A DNA stretch of 64,000 nucleotides from Melastoma dodecandrum (lineage: Eukaryota > Streptophyta > Magnoliopsida > Myrtales > Melastomataceae), in contig JARUPY010000045.1 of assembly GCA_029817715.1 (NCBI GenBank), positions 124,001-188,000 on the forward strand, written 5' to 3'. Shown piece by piece: positions 23,371 to 34,990 of the stretch; within the stretch, counting starts at the first letter, position 1, and every line of letters starts with the position of its first letter. The notes under the pieces were generated by a model, which had not been told where the DNA came from, ran no database searches, and worked only from the letters and a program-made list of their open reading frames with translations. The position numbers were made by a program, and so were the translations under genes.

Positions 23371-24300
23371 TACCGTTAGCCGCTTCCCCCCCTTTCAAGT
23401 CTTCCTCCCCGAAATTTCCCACCCGTAAAAAAGTAGCATCGTTTCACGCCCAATGATCAATACTTAGAACGCCCTAAAATTCGAGCTATTGCGCCGGACA
23501 TGGGAAAGTACGAGGATCGCTCGTTTCAAACTAATCGGATTGGCTAAAAAATGTGTGCATATTAGTTCGTTGTGGTTAAGGTTTGAATGAAAAGATTTGG
23601 TTAAAGAAGGAAAATTTACACGTCGCCTCCCTTTTTCATGTAGGAACTCTTACGGAGAGACCGTGTAGTTCTTGGTTATGTCCAAATCGACCGCCTCCGT
23701 TACGCCATCTCAAAATAGTCAGGGAAAAGGCTTATCACAAAGTTAGTAGCATATCTGTATATGAAAAAAAAGATGTACACAGAAAAAGAAAATTCGTCAA
23801 AAGATAGACACAAAAACGTATATTTTACCTAAAATAATTCATGTGATTTCTTTCAGCAAGTACACATCATTTGTTTGGGTTCTCTTTACTTAGGTTCATA
23901 GTGACCCACGAGCTACAAATATGCTCACCCCTAGTTAGAAGACCTCCAAATACTTAGCTTTACAATCTACATTCGACTTATTACAACAAATAACACCAGC
24001 TAATTTCGTGGTAACGATGAGTCCTCCCCTCTACTAACATTCCAACAACCTTTGTGACATGTGGTTGAAACCCACTAATAATTTGTTGCCGTGTCAAAAT
24101 AAATATGGCATACTATTCTTATCTGAGATTTCTCATCGAAATCAAACGCCCATTCGTTTGAAATTAATATTATATAAATTTAATTTCTATTCCAAACTTA
24201 GGGATTTATGTTGTATCACAGAATTTTACCTTTTCCTATTTTTTTTTAAAACGCTTTATGTTTATACTAATGTCCGATTTATCCTCCGTTGTCTTTTCAA
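23371..24300. other. Intergenic DNA with pieces of dispersed repeats
   Basis: Contains a copy of the TNL upstream phrase (23443-23485) and the match to 1122-1280 (23935-24055). No gene is recognised. Confidence 0.5.
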
Positions 24301-26700
24301 GTAACGAGAATTGACGTGACAACCTACGACGTTAAATTTCGCGGTTAGGCTTAACTCTTTCCCTTCCTCTCTACCTTACCTCGCTTTTATTGTAGGATTC
24401 GGGATGCTTATTATGTTCTGCTTTTGGCGATACTTCAGGACGTGCCGATCAGCTAATGTCGCCCCAGGACTTCTTCACCGGAAGGTTACTGTTAGTCCTG
24501 GTTTTGATGATGAGCTAGAGAAGATAGTTACTGTACCACTTCGCTTATTCTTAGTAATGATCTTGAGAACTGTGTTGCTGAACCACAGCAAGTACCAGTT
24601 ACAGATTGCTGCGTTACAGTAAAGTGTTACTGTGACATTGCGCATAAATATTAAAAATATGGAAACATATTCTTTAATATCCACGATTTATTTTGGACTA
24701 ATTCAGAATATTCATCTGAGTGTCCAAGTTCATTTAATCTGGCTTATTGATCTCATTTATAATGTTTAGGCATCTAAATATTACGAGATTAGCTTTCCAA
24801 GCTTAATTTTGGAGACAAAATATTTCTTTGATATTCTGCAGCAATGTTATGCTACAAACTGAGAAGTATGTCGTTACACTTAAGAAAGACCTTGCCATAT
24901 TACAGCAAAACTATTCTGAGTTATTGCGCTGACGAAGGAATATTATTCTAAATTTGCTTATTGCAATCTAATTATCTTTAATGATTAAATATATTATCGG
25001 ATTCTGATAATCACGTGTGAGAATCAAACAATGTCGTTTGAGAAAGATTTTGATAGGGAAATTCTATTTCCCATTCTATCTCAATCATTATTAAGGAATT
25101 TAGTTATTCCATATTAACGTGACTAATGATTTCAATAATCACTATGTAATCTGATAAAGTTTAGATCAGATTATACGTATGAGGAATATCATCAATGATT
25201 TCCTTCACTATTGGTCATTATGACCGTTGAGCATCTAGTTGCTGAACCACGATTACAGCTCGCTGCAGGCTGATTTTAGGAAACAAATTATTCATTTTTA
25301 GGCAACCTATTATTTGTTTCGTCTCTTTATATACCAGACGACCCTCACATAATCAAAAGACGTTTTCGAACGTTTTTCTAAGTCGGCTGAGTGGATGAGT
25401 GGTCTGAGTGGTCTAAGTGGTCGACGGAGAGCGGAATGTGCTAAGTGTCTCCTGGTTCTTATTGCTCGCAAACTGCGTGCGAGGGTGTCAAGGGGCTGAG
25501 TTCAGATCCCTTGATCGTCGTGAGAGGGACTAGATGTCCTCGGTGTGTTCAACGAGCAGCCGGCGAATCATCTGAGGGAAACTATGTGAATACCTGCTCT
25601 GATTGCAGTAACCAGTTGCTGACCCATCGGCAAAAAGCCGTTCTTGTCGTGTCTTTTCGTAGGGAAGTCTCGAGCCTACGGAGTTTGAGCAGTTAGACAC
25701 GCACTTGCCGGGCGCGCCAGACTTCTCGTGCCTGTAGGGTAGACCAGGAGTTGGGAACGCCGCCGGAGTGGAAAGAGTTCATCCCGAGCACAGGGGTGCT
25801 GTGCAGAAGTCTTGAACGCCTGATCAGAGGGTTAGTAAAGCAGGTTGTGTGGAAGCCAACGGATCGGAAAATTCCACCCTAGGCACTGGGTGTGCAGTGC
25901 AGTGAGTCACGGCTGTGGTAACCGTGCACGTCCGAACTGAGTGTAGGACGTATACCTTCTAAGTGGTCTTTGTGGTTGTCTTTGTGATCTTTGTGGTTCC
26001 TATCTTCGTGATCTTTGTGGTTCAACTTTGTGGTTGTCTCTCTTGCTCTTATAGACAGGATCATTCTGAGAAGGGACGGAATCTTTGTGGAAATCCTCTT
26101 CTGAGCAAACAAGTGCCAAAGCAATCCTTCGCTGTGAAGCAGAAGCAGGCTGCTCTCTGAGAAGCCATTCTTCACTGTAAGGAATCATCTGTGAGGATTA
26201 TATACTAACATAACGTTGTCTGTGCTCTTTGATAAGTCAGGATTATATTAAGCGACAACGAGTTGTGTGGAATCCATTAAGCTACCAACTGCTGAGGATA
26301 AACATCATCTTGCTGGACACGAGCAGACGTCCACTGTGTGAGGAGCTGACCGTTGCCAGGAGTGATCATCTATTGTACGGGATTCTAAATCTCACTTTGT
26401 GAGAGGAACATACGCCTAGTGCAAGGGCTTTTTGCACCCATTATTATATATAGTGGAATCACCTTGTTGGTGGAAAGTGGACGTAGGTCGATTAAGGCCG
26501 AACCACTATAAACTACTGTGTCCCTTACGATCGCGAAAACCCTTGTACGAAAATCCAACGATTAAGTCGTAACGGTTACAGCAAAGCAGTTCTCATTATG
26601 AGAAACGTTCTGTTGTGATACAGTACGCTTCCGCTGACACTAAGAAAGGGCGAAAAAAGTTATAAACACTAATTCACCCCCTCTTAGTGTTCCTGAACGA
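24301..26700 (+). mobile_element. LTR-like relic upstream of CMO copy 1
   Basis: A long non-coding stretch ending in CACTAATTCACCCCCTCTTA near 26672-26692, the same type of end as the other copia-like relics here. Bases 25812-26700 recur at 43673-44570 upstream of CMO copy 3, so the block duplication starts inside this element. A TTTGTGGTn microrepeat fills 25955-26040. No gag or pol frame was found. Precise ends are unknown. Confidence 0.45.
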
Positions 26701-26785
26701 TCCAACAGTTTCATATCATGTGCCTTTTGACATTCTGTAGCCGATTTCCTGTGATTGATTCCTGATAATCCTTCCGGAGCTGCAG

Positions 26786-28810
26786 GTTCGGGAAGGTAGA
26801 ATATGTGGTATGTCGAGATGATGACGGGAATGTGCACGCCTTTCACAATGTCTGCCGTCACCATTCCTCTCTTCTGGCATCTGGGAGCGGTAGCAAATCC
26901 TGCTTCGTCTGTCCCTATCATGTCAGTTACCTCCACCCAGCTGTCGCCTCTTTAGAATCTTCCAATTATGACTTTAACAGTTTCACCCTTTCTCCCTTAT
27001 ATTTCTTTGGGATGCTTCAGATTAACCAGCCTAAATTTGCCGGTTCTTCTTGTCAGGGATGGACTTATGCACTGAATGGATCCCTTCTGAAAGCTACCAG
27101 GATCAAAGGAATTTGAAACTTTGATGTTGAAGTAAGCGATTCTTTTAGTTGTATTTTTATTTTCTACATTGGGGCTGTTTGGAAAAGATTGAATATGTCA
27201 CTTCAGAAAGGTAGAACTTTGGGCTTAAACCTCTAAAAGTAGCAACCTGGGGTCCATTTGTTCTTCTCACCTTGGATGATGGCATTTCGGGTGACCTTCA
27301 AGTCAATAGCGTGACTGCTGCACATGAATGGATGGGAAGCTGCTTCGGCTACTTTGAGCGAGGTCTGCCTTAATTCGTCACTGCATTTCCTACGTAGGCG
27401 GGAATACATCATCAAGTGTAATTGGAAGGTATTACGCAATCTTTTCATTCTTCTATATATTTTGTTACATTATCAGTGGACTGTTAAATGCAGTTCATTC
27501 AAGAAGGCAAAAAATGTGCTCTCGATCTTAAAAATTCTGCAGTGGATGTAAATACGCGTGAAGGTTTCTTTTTCTTGCAGGTTTTCTGTGACAACTATTT
27601 AGATGGAGGTTATCATGTTCCATATGCTCACAAGGGCCTTGCTTCTGGACTCAAGCTTGACTCTTATTTGACAACAGTATGAATTTTACCTGAACTCCAA
27701 TTTCAAGCAGTTTGTTGAGAGTGTATGAACATGATGTTGTGTCCATTCCCATGCCTGGATATGCCACTTACTGATTTTGTGACTTCTGGGCAATTTTATG
27801 GGTTATTCAGTTACATGATAAGGTTAGCCTTCAATGCTGTGACGGAGGACCTGTCGATGGAGAGTATGATTTTGATCGCCTCGGAAAAAGAGCTACATAT
27901 GCTTTTATATATCCAAACTTTATGATAAACAGGTATGTTCCTATTGTGCATAAGTTGATTATTAATATTCATAGTAATAAGTACTTTCGAGGGAACATAA
28001 CTTTTTCTTTAGGTATGGATGGACCTTGGATGGATACCAATCTTGTCCTCCCACTCGGACCAAGGAAATGCTGTGTGATTTTTTACTATTTTCTGGAAGG
28101 CTCCCTGCTGGTAAATTCTCTGCCACTGTTTTATTTTCTGATGTCAAAGCATAATTATCCAAACGAAATTACAGAAAAAATCAGGGGGATTAGTGAGTCC
28201 ACACTTAGGGACCATAGTCAAGAAACTGGAGACATTTCCTCTTTGACATTCATATGGTGCAAGAAGCTCTACGACATTATTAAAGGTGAATGGAACCAAG
28301 AGCATGCCTGTTACGTGACCCATTTGAGTTGGTTGAACTTCTGTCCTTCGAACATGCAGTGCTGATATTTTGTATTTCAGCTTATGAAACCTTCCTCTTT
28401 GTCTAGAATAGTAGTAGTAGCTCCTTGAGAAGCATCTCTGATTTACTGGAACGAGTGGCGTAGTCTGAATGTCTTTACAAACAATGCACTTTTGGAGTTC
28501 ATTTTTATATCTTAATCTCATAAATTTTCTTTATCTCAGGATGATCATGCTCTCATAGATAGAAGCCTTCAAGACAAGGAAAGAGTTCAGGTATTGACCT
28601 AGCCCGTGGAATGTTTTGTTTTTATACCGCCGTGGTCACCGCAAAACTCATACTATTACCATATCACTCCAGACAGAGGACATCGTTCTGTGTGAGGGTG
28701 TTCAACGAGTCCTTGAATCGCCTGCGTATTGCAGTGGACGGTATGCTCCAACTGTTGAGAATGCCATGCACCATTTCCACTGTCTGCTTCATCATAACCT
28801 GACCACGTGA
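26786..28810 (+). pseudogene. CMO-like Rieske monooxygenase pseudogene, copy 1
   Basis: Choline monooxygenase-like proteins are plastid Rieske oxygenases. Exon 2 reads VEYVVCRDDDGNVHAF, FHNVCRHHSSLL and KSCFVCPYH (Rieske ligands), then after an intron GWTYALNGSLLKATRIKGI. Later exons give FCDNYLDGGYHVPYAHKGLA (mononuclear iron site), YAFIYPNFMINR, PWMDTNLVLPLGPRKC and HHFHCLLHHNLTT, with TGA at 28808-28810. Exon 1 with the transit peptide is missing; an LTR-like relic lies there. Lesions: TGA at 27114-27116, an extra base in the exon around 27343 (GCTGCTTCGGC), and a four-base TGGA duplication near 28018, which all copies checked share. Confidence 0.85.
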
Positions 28811-29330
28811 ACTCGCTCTCTTGTCCTATCAATATATGTAATGCCTTGTGCCCCACTTTGTTGATGCTAGATTTAGTGATACATTCTTCTCTGTAGTTTA
28901 GTAGAACTTTTTAGGCATTGCCAACTTGATGTGCTTGCTGAATCAAACACGAGTGGCGGGCATGTGTTCATGTATTACCCCCATCCCCACTCCCCCTCAC
29001 TATTTGCATCGCTGTTTGGAATGTTTGCTTCGACCATTTCTCAAAAAACCGTTTAGGAAACCCCCCGACCTGATAACAAACCGTTTTAACCAGACCTTGT
29101 CACCTCCCCCATGTCTTTTCTGGCTTCCTTCCTTGCTGGCCTCGTCATTCGGACCAAAGATGTCTGCAAGACTGCTTGGAATGACTGTTTCTATTCGCTT
29201 CCCACTGAAGTGTCTTCACTAAACACAACACTGGAATTTAATGCAACAGTATCGAGTTTAAAGCGTTACACATACAGACATGACTTGAACGAAAATTAAC
29301 AGAAAAGACTTGGTGATGCTTCACGTTGGT
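28811..29330. other. 3-prime flank of CMO copy 1
   Basis: Conserved with 46818-47335 in block B. No coding feature is recognised. Confidence 0.5.
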
Positions 29331-30330
29331 GACGGATGAAGGTTGAGGCAAACTCCTTTAATGAATTCATCCTTGTGGAGCGGCGGTCGGACGTCAACGA
29401 CACCGGAATTTAATCCGATGATGGTAGGCGGATTCGAATTGGTAGCAGGTCAATAGTGTTGGACAGAATCAACAACACTGAGAATGGACGGAGATGTGTC
29501 AACAATGACGGACAGAATCAACAGCATTGAAGGTGGACGGAGATGTGTCAACAATGCCAGACAGAATCGATGGTACTGAGGTTGGAGGTTTCCGGACCAA
29601 AGATAAAAGACTAAAAGAAAAGTCAGTGTTTGGAGTTATTCGTGTTTGTGTCTGTTCTGTGGCGATCCTTTTATAATTTAGAATCTAGCGGATTGTTCAG
29701 CCAGCCCAAATCTAGGTGCTCGAGAGCCGCTGCTCGAGTGGTGTTGATCTTGAGCCTTTTGCTCGGGGAATACTTCTCTAGTAGCACCTACGCAGGCTTC
29801 TCAAGCAGAATTGATGTTGGGCCCTATCTGTCTTAAACGGTATCCTTCTAGAGCTTCACTTCTTCGGCCCATTGAGGACGAAGCCTGGAAATTCACGTGC
29901 GTCAACACCATGGATGAGAAGCAAGGTCAATTTGTTATCGAACAAGGCGTCCATGGTTGCAGTAATCGTCTCGGATTGCCAGGGAACTTTATCCTGGAGC
30001 AGGTGACATGCATTACCACATTGCAGTATACGCTCAATGTTTGTGCTCTGCCAACTTCCCTGAATCACCGAAAAGCGAGTTGCCAAGGCTGAGAGTAATT
30101 TTCACCTCCTTGCCCTCTGAGTTCCTCAAGGAAGTCCAGGTTTGGTTACCACCCTCGGTTCTTCCCAGTCAAGTGACTGCTGTGAACTCAGTGCTGTTAC
30201 ATTGCTGCCCCCGGAAACGAGCCGTCAAACTCAATGGTGTTAGATTGCTCCCACTCCTCATGGAAAGTCAGCAGCACGTCCTTGCTTGTAATGGGCTCTA
30301 CCTCCACCACCAGGCGCAGGCATGAACCAT
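29331..30330. other. Module X, unrecognised conserved segment (copy 1)
   Basis: Repeated at 39661-40770 and 47337-48340 with good conservation. Open frames shift between 29811-30092 and 30008-30325 (the latter includes SEFLKEVQVWLPPSVLPSQV and VNSVLLHCCPRKRAVKLNGV). No frame is open throughout and I cannot name a family. It may be a broken gene exon carried along with the CMO piece. Confidence 0.35.
29462..29608. repeat. 49-bp minisatellite, about 3 units
   Basis: Units beginning GACAGAATCAACA start at 29462, 29511 and 29560 (49-base period), ending in a GATGTGTCAACAATG phrase. The homologous arrays at 39822-39985 and 47468-47590 differ in unit content and number. Confidence 0.85.
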
Positions 30331-31030
30331 CATTTTCGATGGGCTGTGAATGAATTTGAATTGAGAAGAGATGTATCCACCCCTATAACAAGAGAAATTT
30401 CCAAACCCTTCTTCTCACTATCAGTTTTTCGGTTAGAGACCTAACGCATCGGAATAGTTAAGGTTGACAGTGACTGCACGCAGGTTACACATCCTGATTG
30501 ACACCTTAAGAGTCACGCCAGATCGTAAAGATCAATCAGATATCCAAAATCATTCTTGTACAACATTATCAGTACATCTTCATAAGAGAACCGTGGAATA
30601 ATTGAGTATGTACAAACAATTAACAAACATCCAAGGGTTACAAGAATTGCAGGCATCCTCAATGAAATCGGAAGAACTTGGCGTTACCGGACAGCCTGTT
30701 TCTTGTTCCATCCAAACGGAAAAAGCCTGCATTCCTTGTATCTAGAGGCCAAAAACAACGGGACGAAAACAGCTGTTAGCGCGAAAACACAAACTTTAGG
30801 ATTACTCCACTTGACAAGAAAGAGGGCCAAGAGCGGCTAGCCTTCAACTTCTGAAATAATAGAAACGACATGCATTTTGACTTTTAGGTATATCGCCGTC
30901 CTAGCGTTAGGTGCTTGTTTTAGTGCCCGAGTCCAGCTAGAAAGTATTAAACAAAATGACAAGACAAACGGGTGCATCAAGAAAAGAGGATGCATACAAA
31001 TAGAGGGTCCGAGCTTCAAATCTAGACGGA
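30331..31030. other. Non-coding spacer between modules X and Y
   Basis: Highly conserved with 48341-49037. No gene seen. Confidence 0.5.
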
Positions 31031-31590
31031 GTGGAAAACAGAGCAATGGTGAACCGGGTACGGAAGATCTCCAGTGATGAGGCAACCAGTGAGAGCTCCG
31101 TGGATTCACTTTCCTTCACCAGCCTTGTATCCATTCAGGAACAGCAGAAGAAGCAGCTTCCTAAGGCTGCCAAACAGGATACAGAGTTCGAGTTCCGTTC
31201 CGTCACTCTAAATTCCACCATGGTGGATCACCAAAGACAGGCCCAGGGTAACGTCTCGGTCTCCAATGGCCACACACAAAACACAAGGAGTTACTTCTTC
31301 AGTCCAAGCAGTTGCAGCCAGCGAGTCCAGCCCATTCCAAGGTGCTGCTTCGAGAGCATTTAGGCAAGGAAAAGAGTTCGTATCACAAAGACAGAAGTAG
31401 AGGAAGAGAGAAAAATCCAAGAAACGGCAGTGAAAAAGAGCAGAAGACAGCAAATTCAGACAACGGGTCTTCGAACTCGGGGTTCGGCCAGAAGCTCTTG
31501 GTCTCGTTTTTCTCCCCTTGCAGGGAATGCAAGGCAAGCAATCCAGCAGTAAAGAAGCCAAACAAGGCGAATAAGCCGAGGTCGCATTGA
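31031..31590 (+). pseudogene. Module Y, serine-rich protein remnant (copy 1)
   Basis: One frame gives ISSDEATSESSVDSLSFTSL, QEQQKKQLPKAAKQDTEFEF and SVTLNST; another, from 31312, gives SEKEQKTANSDNGSSNSGFG, KLLVSFFSPCRECKASNP and a Lys-rich end. Together they look like a small Ser/Lys-rich plant protein with an acidic-Phe motif. Membrane-associated kinase regulators have a similar style, but I cannot assign it. The two frames do not join in copy 1 or in copy 2 (49038-49590), so it is broken. Confidence 0.35.
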
Positions 31591-32339
31591 GCTCATGCTC
31601 ATAAATTCATGCATCACCTTTTTACAGTGCGGCTTCGCAGAGATTCGTCCCATGTTTTTCGTTTTGCTCTAATACTAGCAAATTCATTTTAGTGAACTTT
31701 AGATTGACATCATTTGCAAAAGTTCAGAGACTTCCATTCAGCATATCTTCCTGTAGACCGACATTCAATAAAAGATCCAGCATATCTTATATTGTTTTGG
31801 AGAACATCAAACATGAGAAAACAAAGTAAGAGCCATGGATGGAAGCAAATTCTCGCGAAGGAAAAGGAAACACTCTCTGCTAAGGACGAGGCCGAGTAGC
31901 CGCTCCTCGACCAAGGGGGACCGGAACGTTCTCGGGCATGTGTTCGTCCTGTCCCCAACGAAACGACGCTGGATCGAAGCGTGCGACAGACATTTGCCTT
32001 ATTTACAGAATATAACTGTCATAAGATAGCAATAAGACGACAAATCCAAAACAAAGAAAGCCCAAAAAAAGGGTTTTGTGTCAGATCATAATTCATAAAT
32101 CTTTCTTACTTTGTCAGTTCCATCTCCCCGCTACACATCTTCATCTGCTTCTGCTGCTGCTGTCTGAAACACCAGTTCTTTCTCGACGGCGTGTGGGGGT
32201 TTATTAACAATTCATTCAACGACGACAAAAGAGTTGTTGAATGAATTGTGTCCCTGGAAGGCGAAGATGTGTAATGATGTCACCAGTACACTACAAATCT
32301 CAAACAAATTTTCAATGGAATAATGTCTGATTCGAATGT

Positions 32340-33400
32340 CTACGAAATCAAGGAAAATATCTTGTTAGTTTTGGAAATATCTATCTAACCTTCTATTAAG
32401 AGATAATATTGTTTAGAAAATATTTTCAATTGGATTTTTTATTTGGAATGAATCAATTAATTTTGAGAATAAATCGTTGATTATTTTCTTGTATAAAAGA
32501 TTGTTTGATTTCTCTCGACAAACCTTCTATAGCCCACAATCTGGGCATTAAATTTTCATATTAAAACAAAATTAATTTTGGAAGTCCTTACGGATAAATG
32601 CACGAGCTAATTTCCAGGTTGGAAATAAAATATTTTCTCTTTTCAACTATAGATGCTTGTTGACTAAATGTAGCCCTAATAATAGAATATCTGATTGATG
32701 CAAAATCAATCAGAAATGATTCCCAAATGATTTATGAGTTATGAGAATGAACCTGGTCGTCATTCATTTTTTAAAAAATAAATTTTCTTAAATAGAAGAA
32801 CAGAACCGCTGTATAAAAGAAAAACACAAAAAATTTTATTTTTGGGTTTTTAACAAAGTGTGTAAGTCTTGTCATTTTTACAATGTTATTGTGGTGCTTT
32901 AACGTGTGTGTGAGTGTGTTGGACGGATTCTCCAGGTGAACGTTCTCACAGGAGGTGACTACAACGGGTTGAGTGTGGGTGAAGCCACTCTGGAGACGCC
33001 GGTGGTTACGGATCCGTGGGACTCGATCGGAACACTGTCCCTAACATCGGATTGCGTGCAACAGGGCCTGGGGAGAAGGGTCGCTGGTTGGCGGGTTGGC
33101 TTACAGAGTTGGTCAGAGAGAAGGAGTCCGCAGTAGGCATAAGCGGTGAGGGACCTCCAACCTTCTGTAATTGTTATCTTGTTATTTGTTTGTTTACAGC
33201 GAGTGTGCATTGGTGAAGCCACTCCGTAGGCGTCGGTGAGTGCGAATCTAAAGGACTTGGCCAGGTAAGCTGTTTGTAATACCGGTTTGGCGTACAACAG
33301 GTCCAAGAGAAGATTTTTGTAGCAGACGTAAGTGGTGAGGGGCTGCGGCCTCCTGTAGACGGTCTATTCAAAAAGGCTAATTCACACCCTCTAAGTCACA
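32340..33400 (+). mobile_element. LTR-like relic (partner of 56314-57290)
   Basis: AT-rich left part, then short repeated phrases and an end at CTAATTCACACCCTCTAAGT near 33378. The partner at 56314-57290 ends CTAATTCACGCCCTCTAAGT. Similar in layout to the relics ending at 5020 and 26690. No internal coding region remains. Confidence 0.45.
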
Positions 33401-33586
33401 ATCAAAGGACCGACGACAGAAACATTATCGCTCATCATGGAAGAACTACATTTCTGAAGTAACTCTTTCTTTCTCTAATATCACATTAAATAATGTGATC
33501 TATGGTGAGGGTCTTAATTCGCATGCTTGATTATAATTGCACCAAGAAGTTTGGCTTGACAACTCATGGGTGAATAAGTTGTGATA

Positions 33587-33709
33587 GACTACGTGCAGAA
33601 GCGTGTGAAGGGAAGCACGCTGTATGGGTTTAGGGGTGGTCCTGCTGGGATCATGAAATGCAAATATGTGGAACTCACCTCTGACTATGCGTACCCTTAC
33701 AGGAATCAG
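33587..33709 (+). pseudogene. PFP alpha-subunit exon fragment (copy 1)
   Basis: One exon of the pyrophosphate:fructose-6-phosphate 1-phosphotransferase regulatory subunit (cytosolic glycolysis). It reads DYVQKRVKGSTLYGFRGGPA and GIMKCKYVELTSDY, ends PYRNQ and is followed by a GT donor at 33710. This exon is open. No neighbouring PFP exons were found upstream or downstream. The copy at 57458-59145 has the same exon cut by an hAT fragment. Confidence 0.8.
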
Positions 33710-34884
33710 GTAACCCCTTTTTATACTTTGCATGAGTTTTAGTCGCCAATCTTTTCATGGAGGCTCTCTTACATCACGCGACTGTGTAACTGAAGAAAGT
33801 TCTCCAAAACAAGAGTCAAACACATGTTGTACATGCATCCCACGGCTTAGTCCAAAAGTTACTAATATGTTCTATCAATCATCTAATGGAATTTGATATT
33901 TTTTTTAAGGCAAAATATACGTATATATCCCTAATTATTAACGAACTTTCTTTTTTGTTAACATCTTTCTTTCGTATACAAAAATGTCACTAAATATGTT
34001 ATCAACCTTTTCTCATGGCCAATCTTAGATGACGTTAGGCAAATTATCGACGTGGAAATAACGGAGGTCCTACGTGGAAACGACCAAAGACATCCTATGT
34101 GGAGGGGTCCTCGGTCCTCCTATCCCCAAATCAGAAATCAACAAAATCTTTTGGAACTCTACTTCACTCAGAACCCTTGACGAAATTAGAGGCGAAAGCG
34201 AGGTGGAAGGCGAAAGCGAAGGCGAAGGGAAAGGCGAAGGTGAAGGCGGCTCGGCAGACTTCCTTTCTATTAAATAACGGCTCGGCTTGACATCATCTAA
34301 ACATTCCTATCAAACAGATGGCGAGAAACAAGGTGAGTTCATGCAACTTGTTTCTGTTAGAGTAAGAATAAAGTTCGTTCGTGTAACTTCATTTGTAATA
34401 AAAGGTGAACTAGAGTTTTGGTACTTCCCTTTTGTATGATTTCGTCCTTGCGTCTTCGTCCGATGGAGTCGAAGGTTTGGCGAAATTGCTACTCTTGCAC
34501 GACGTCTGTTGTGAAAGGAAGTTCATGTACCTATCAAACAGGTGACAAGAAACAAGTGAGTTCATGCGACTTGTTTATGTTAGAGTAGGAATGAAGTTTG
34601 CTTGTGTAACTTCATTTGTAAGAGATGTGAAGTAGAGTTTTGGTACTTCTTTTTTGTATGTTTTCGTCATTGCGTCTTCGTCCGATAGAGTCGAAGGTTT
34701 GACGAAATTGTTCCAAGACTTTGGCTTGAAGCTTTGCCGCCCTGCCACCCTCTCCTTTGCCATAGGAGTTTTGTATCATTCGTGTGAGGAGCTCTTGTAC
34801 CTGTCACGAGACAAAGGACGTAAGGTGACGAGAAACAAGTGAATTCATGCGACTTGTTCTTGTTAGAGTAAGAATGAAGTTTGC

Positions 34885-34990
34885 TCATCGAACTCAAATC
34901 TCATGGAGGAGAGGGAATATCGGCCGCTGCCCTGGCTCTTTCCGGACTCTATGATTGAGCTGGTCATTGCTTACTTCCCACCCACTCACA
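34885..34990 (-). pseudogene. TNL start-codon fragment in module Z
   Basis: The minus strand reads MTSSIIESGKSQGSGRYSLL then SMRFEFDE, matching the first 28 or so residues of the TNL (MSSSIMESVRSQGSDRYSLF). The TIR domain proper is cut off directly after it. Block B holds the same piece at 50828-50935. Confidence 0.8.

Larger units (their letters stand above)
31725..33770. other. 2046-bp segment present in block A, missing in B
   Basis: Block B jumps from the base matching 31724 to that matching 33771. The segment holds unclassified DNA (31725-32340), an LTR-like relic and a PFP alpha exon. Its right part continues into 33771 onward in both A and the third copy at 56-59.7 kb, so the A order looks ancestral and B carries a deletion. 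Confidence 0.8.

Noticed and set aside
25955..26040. Possible CRISPR-like or regulatory repeat array
   Set aside because: The 8-9 base TTTGTGGT repeats have no unique spacers and this is a plant genome.
25879..26175. ORF with His-Lys-Asp repeats (LNHKDHEDRNHKDHKD)
   Set aside because: It reads through the TTTGTGGT microrepeat of an LTR-like relic; the repeat alone generates the pattern.
31725..33770. Reading the A-only segment as an insertion in A
   Set aside because: The third copy at 56-59.7 kb keeps PFP next to module Z, and no target duplication flanks the segment; deletion in B is simpler.
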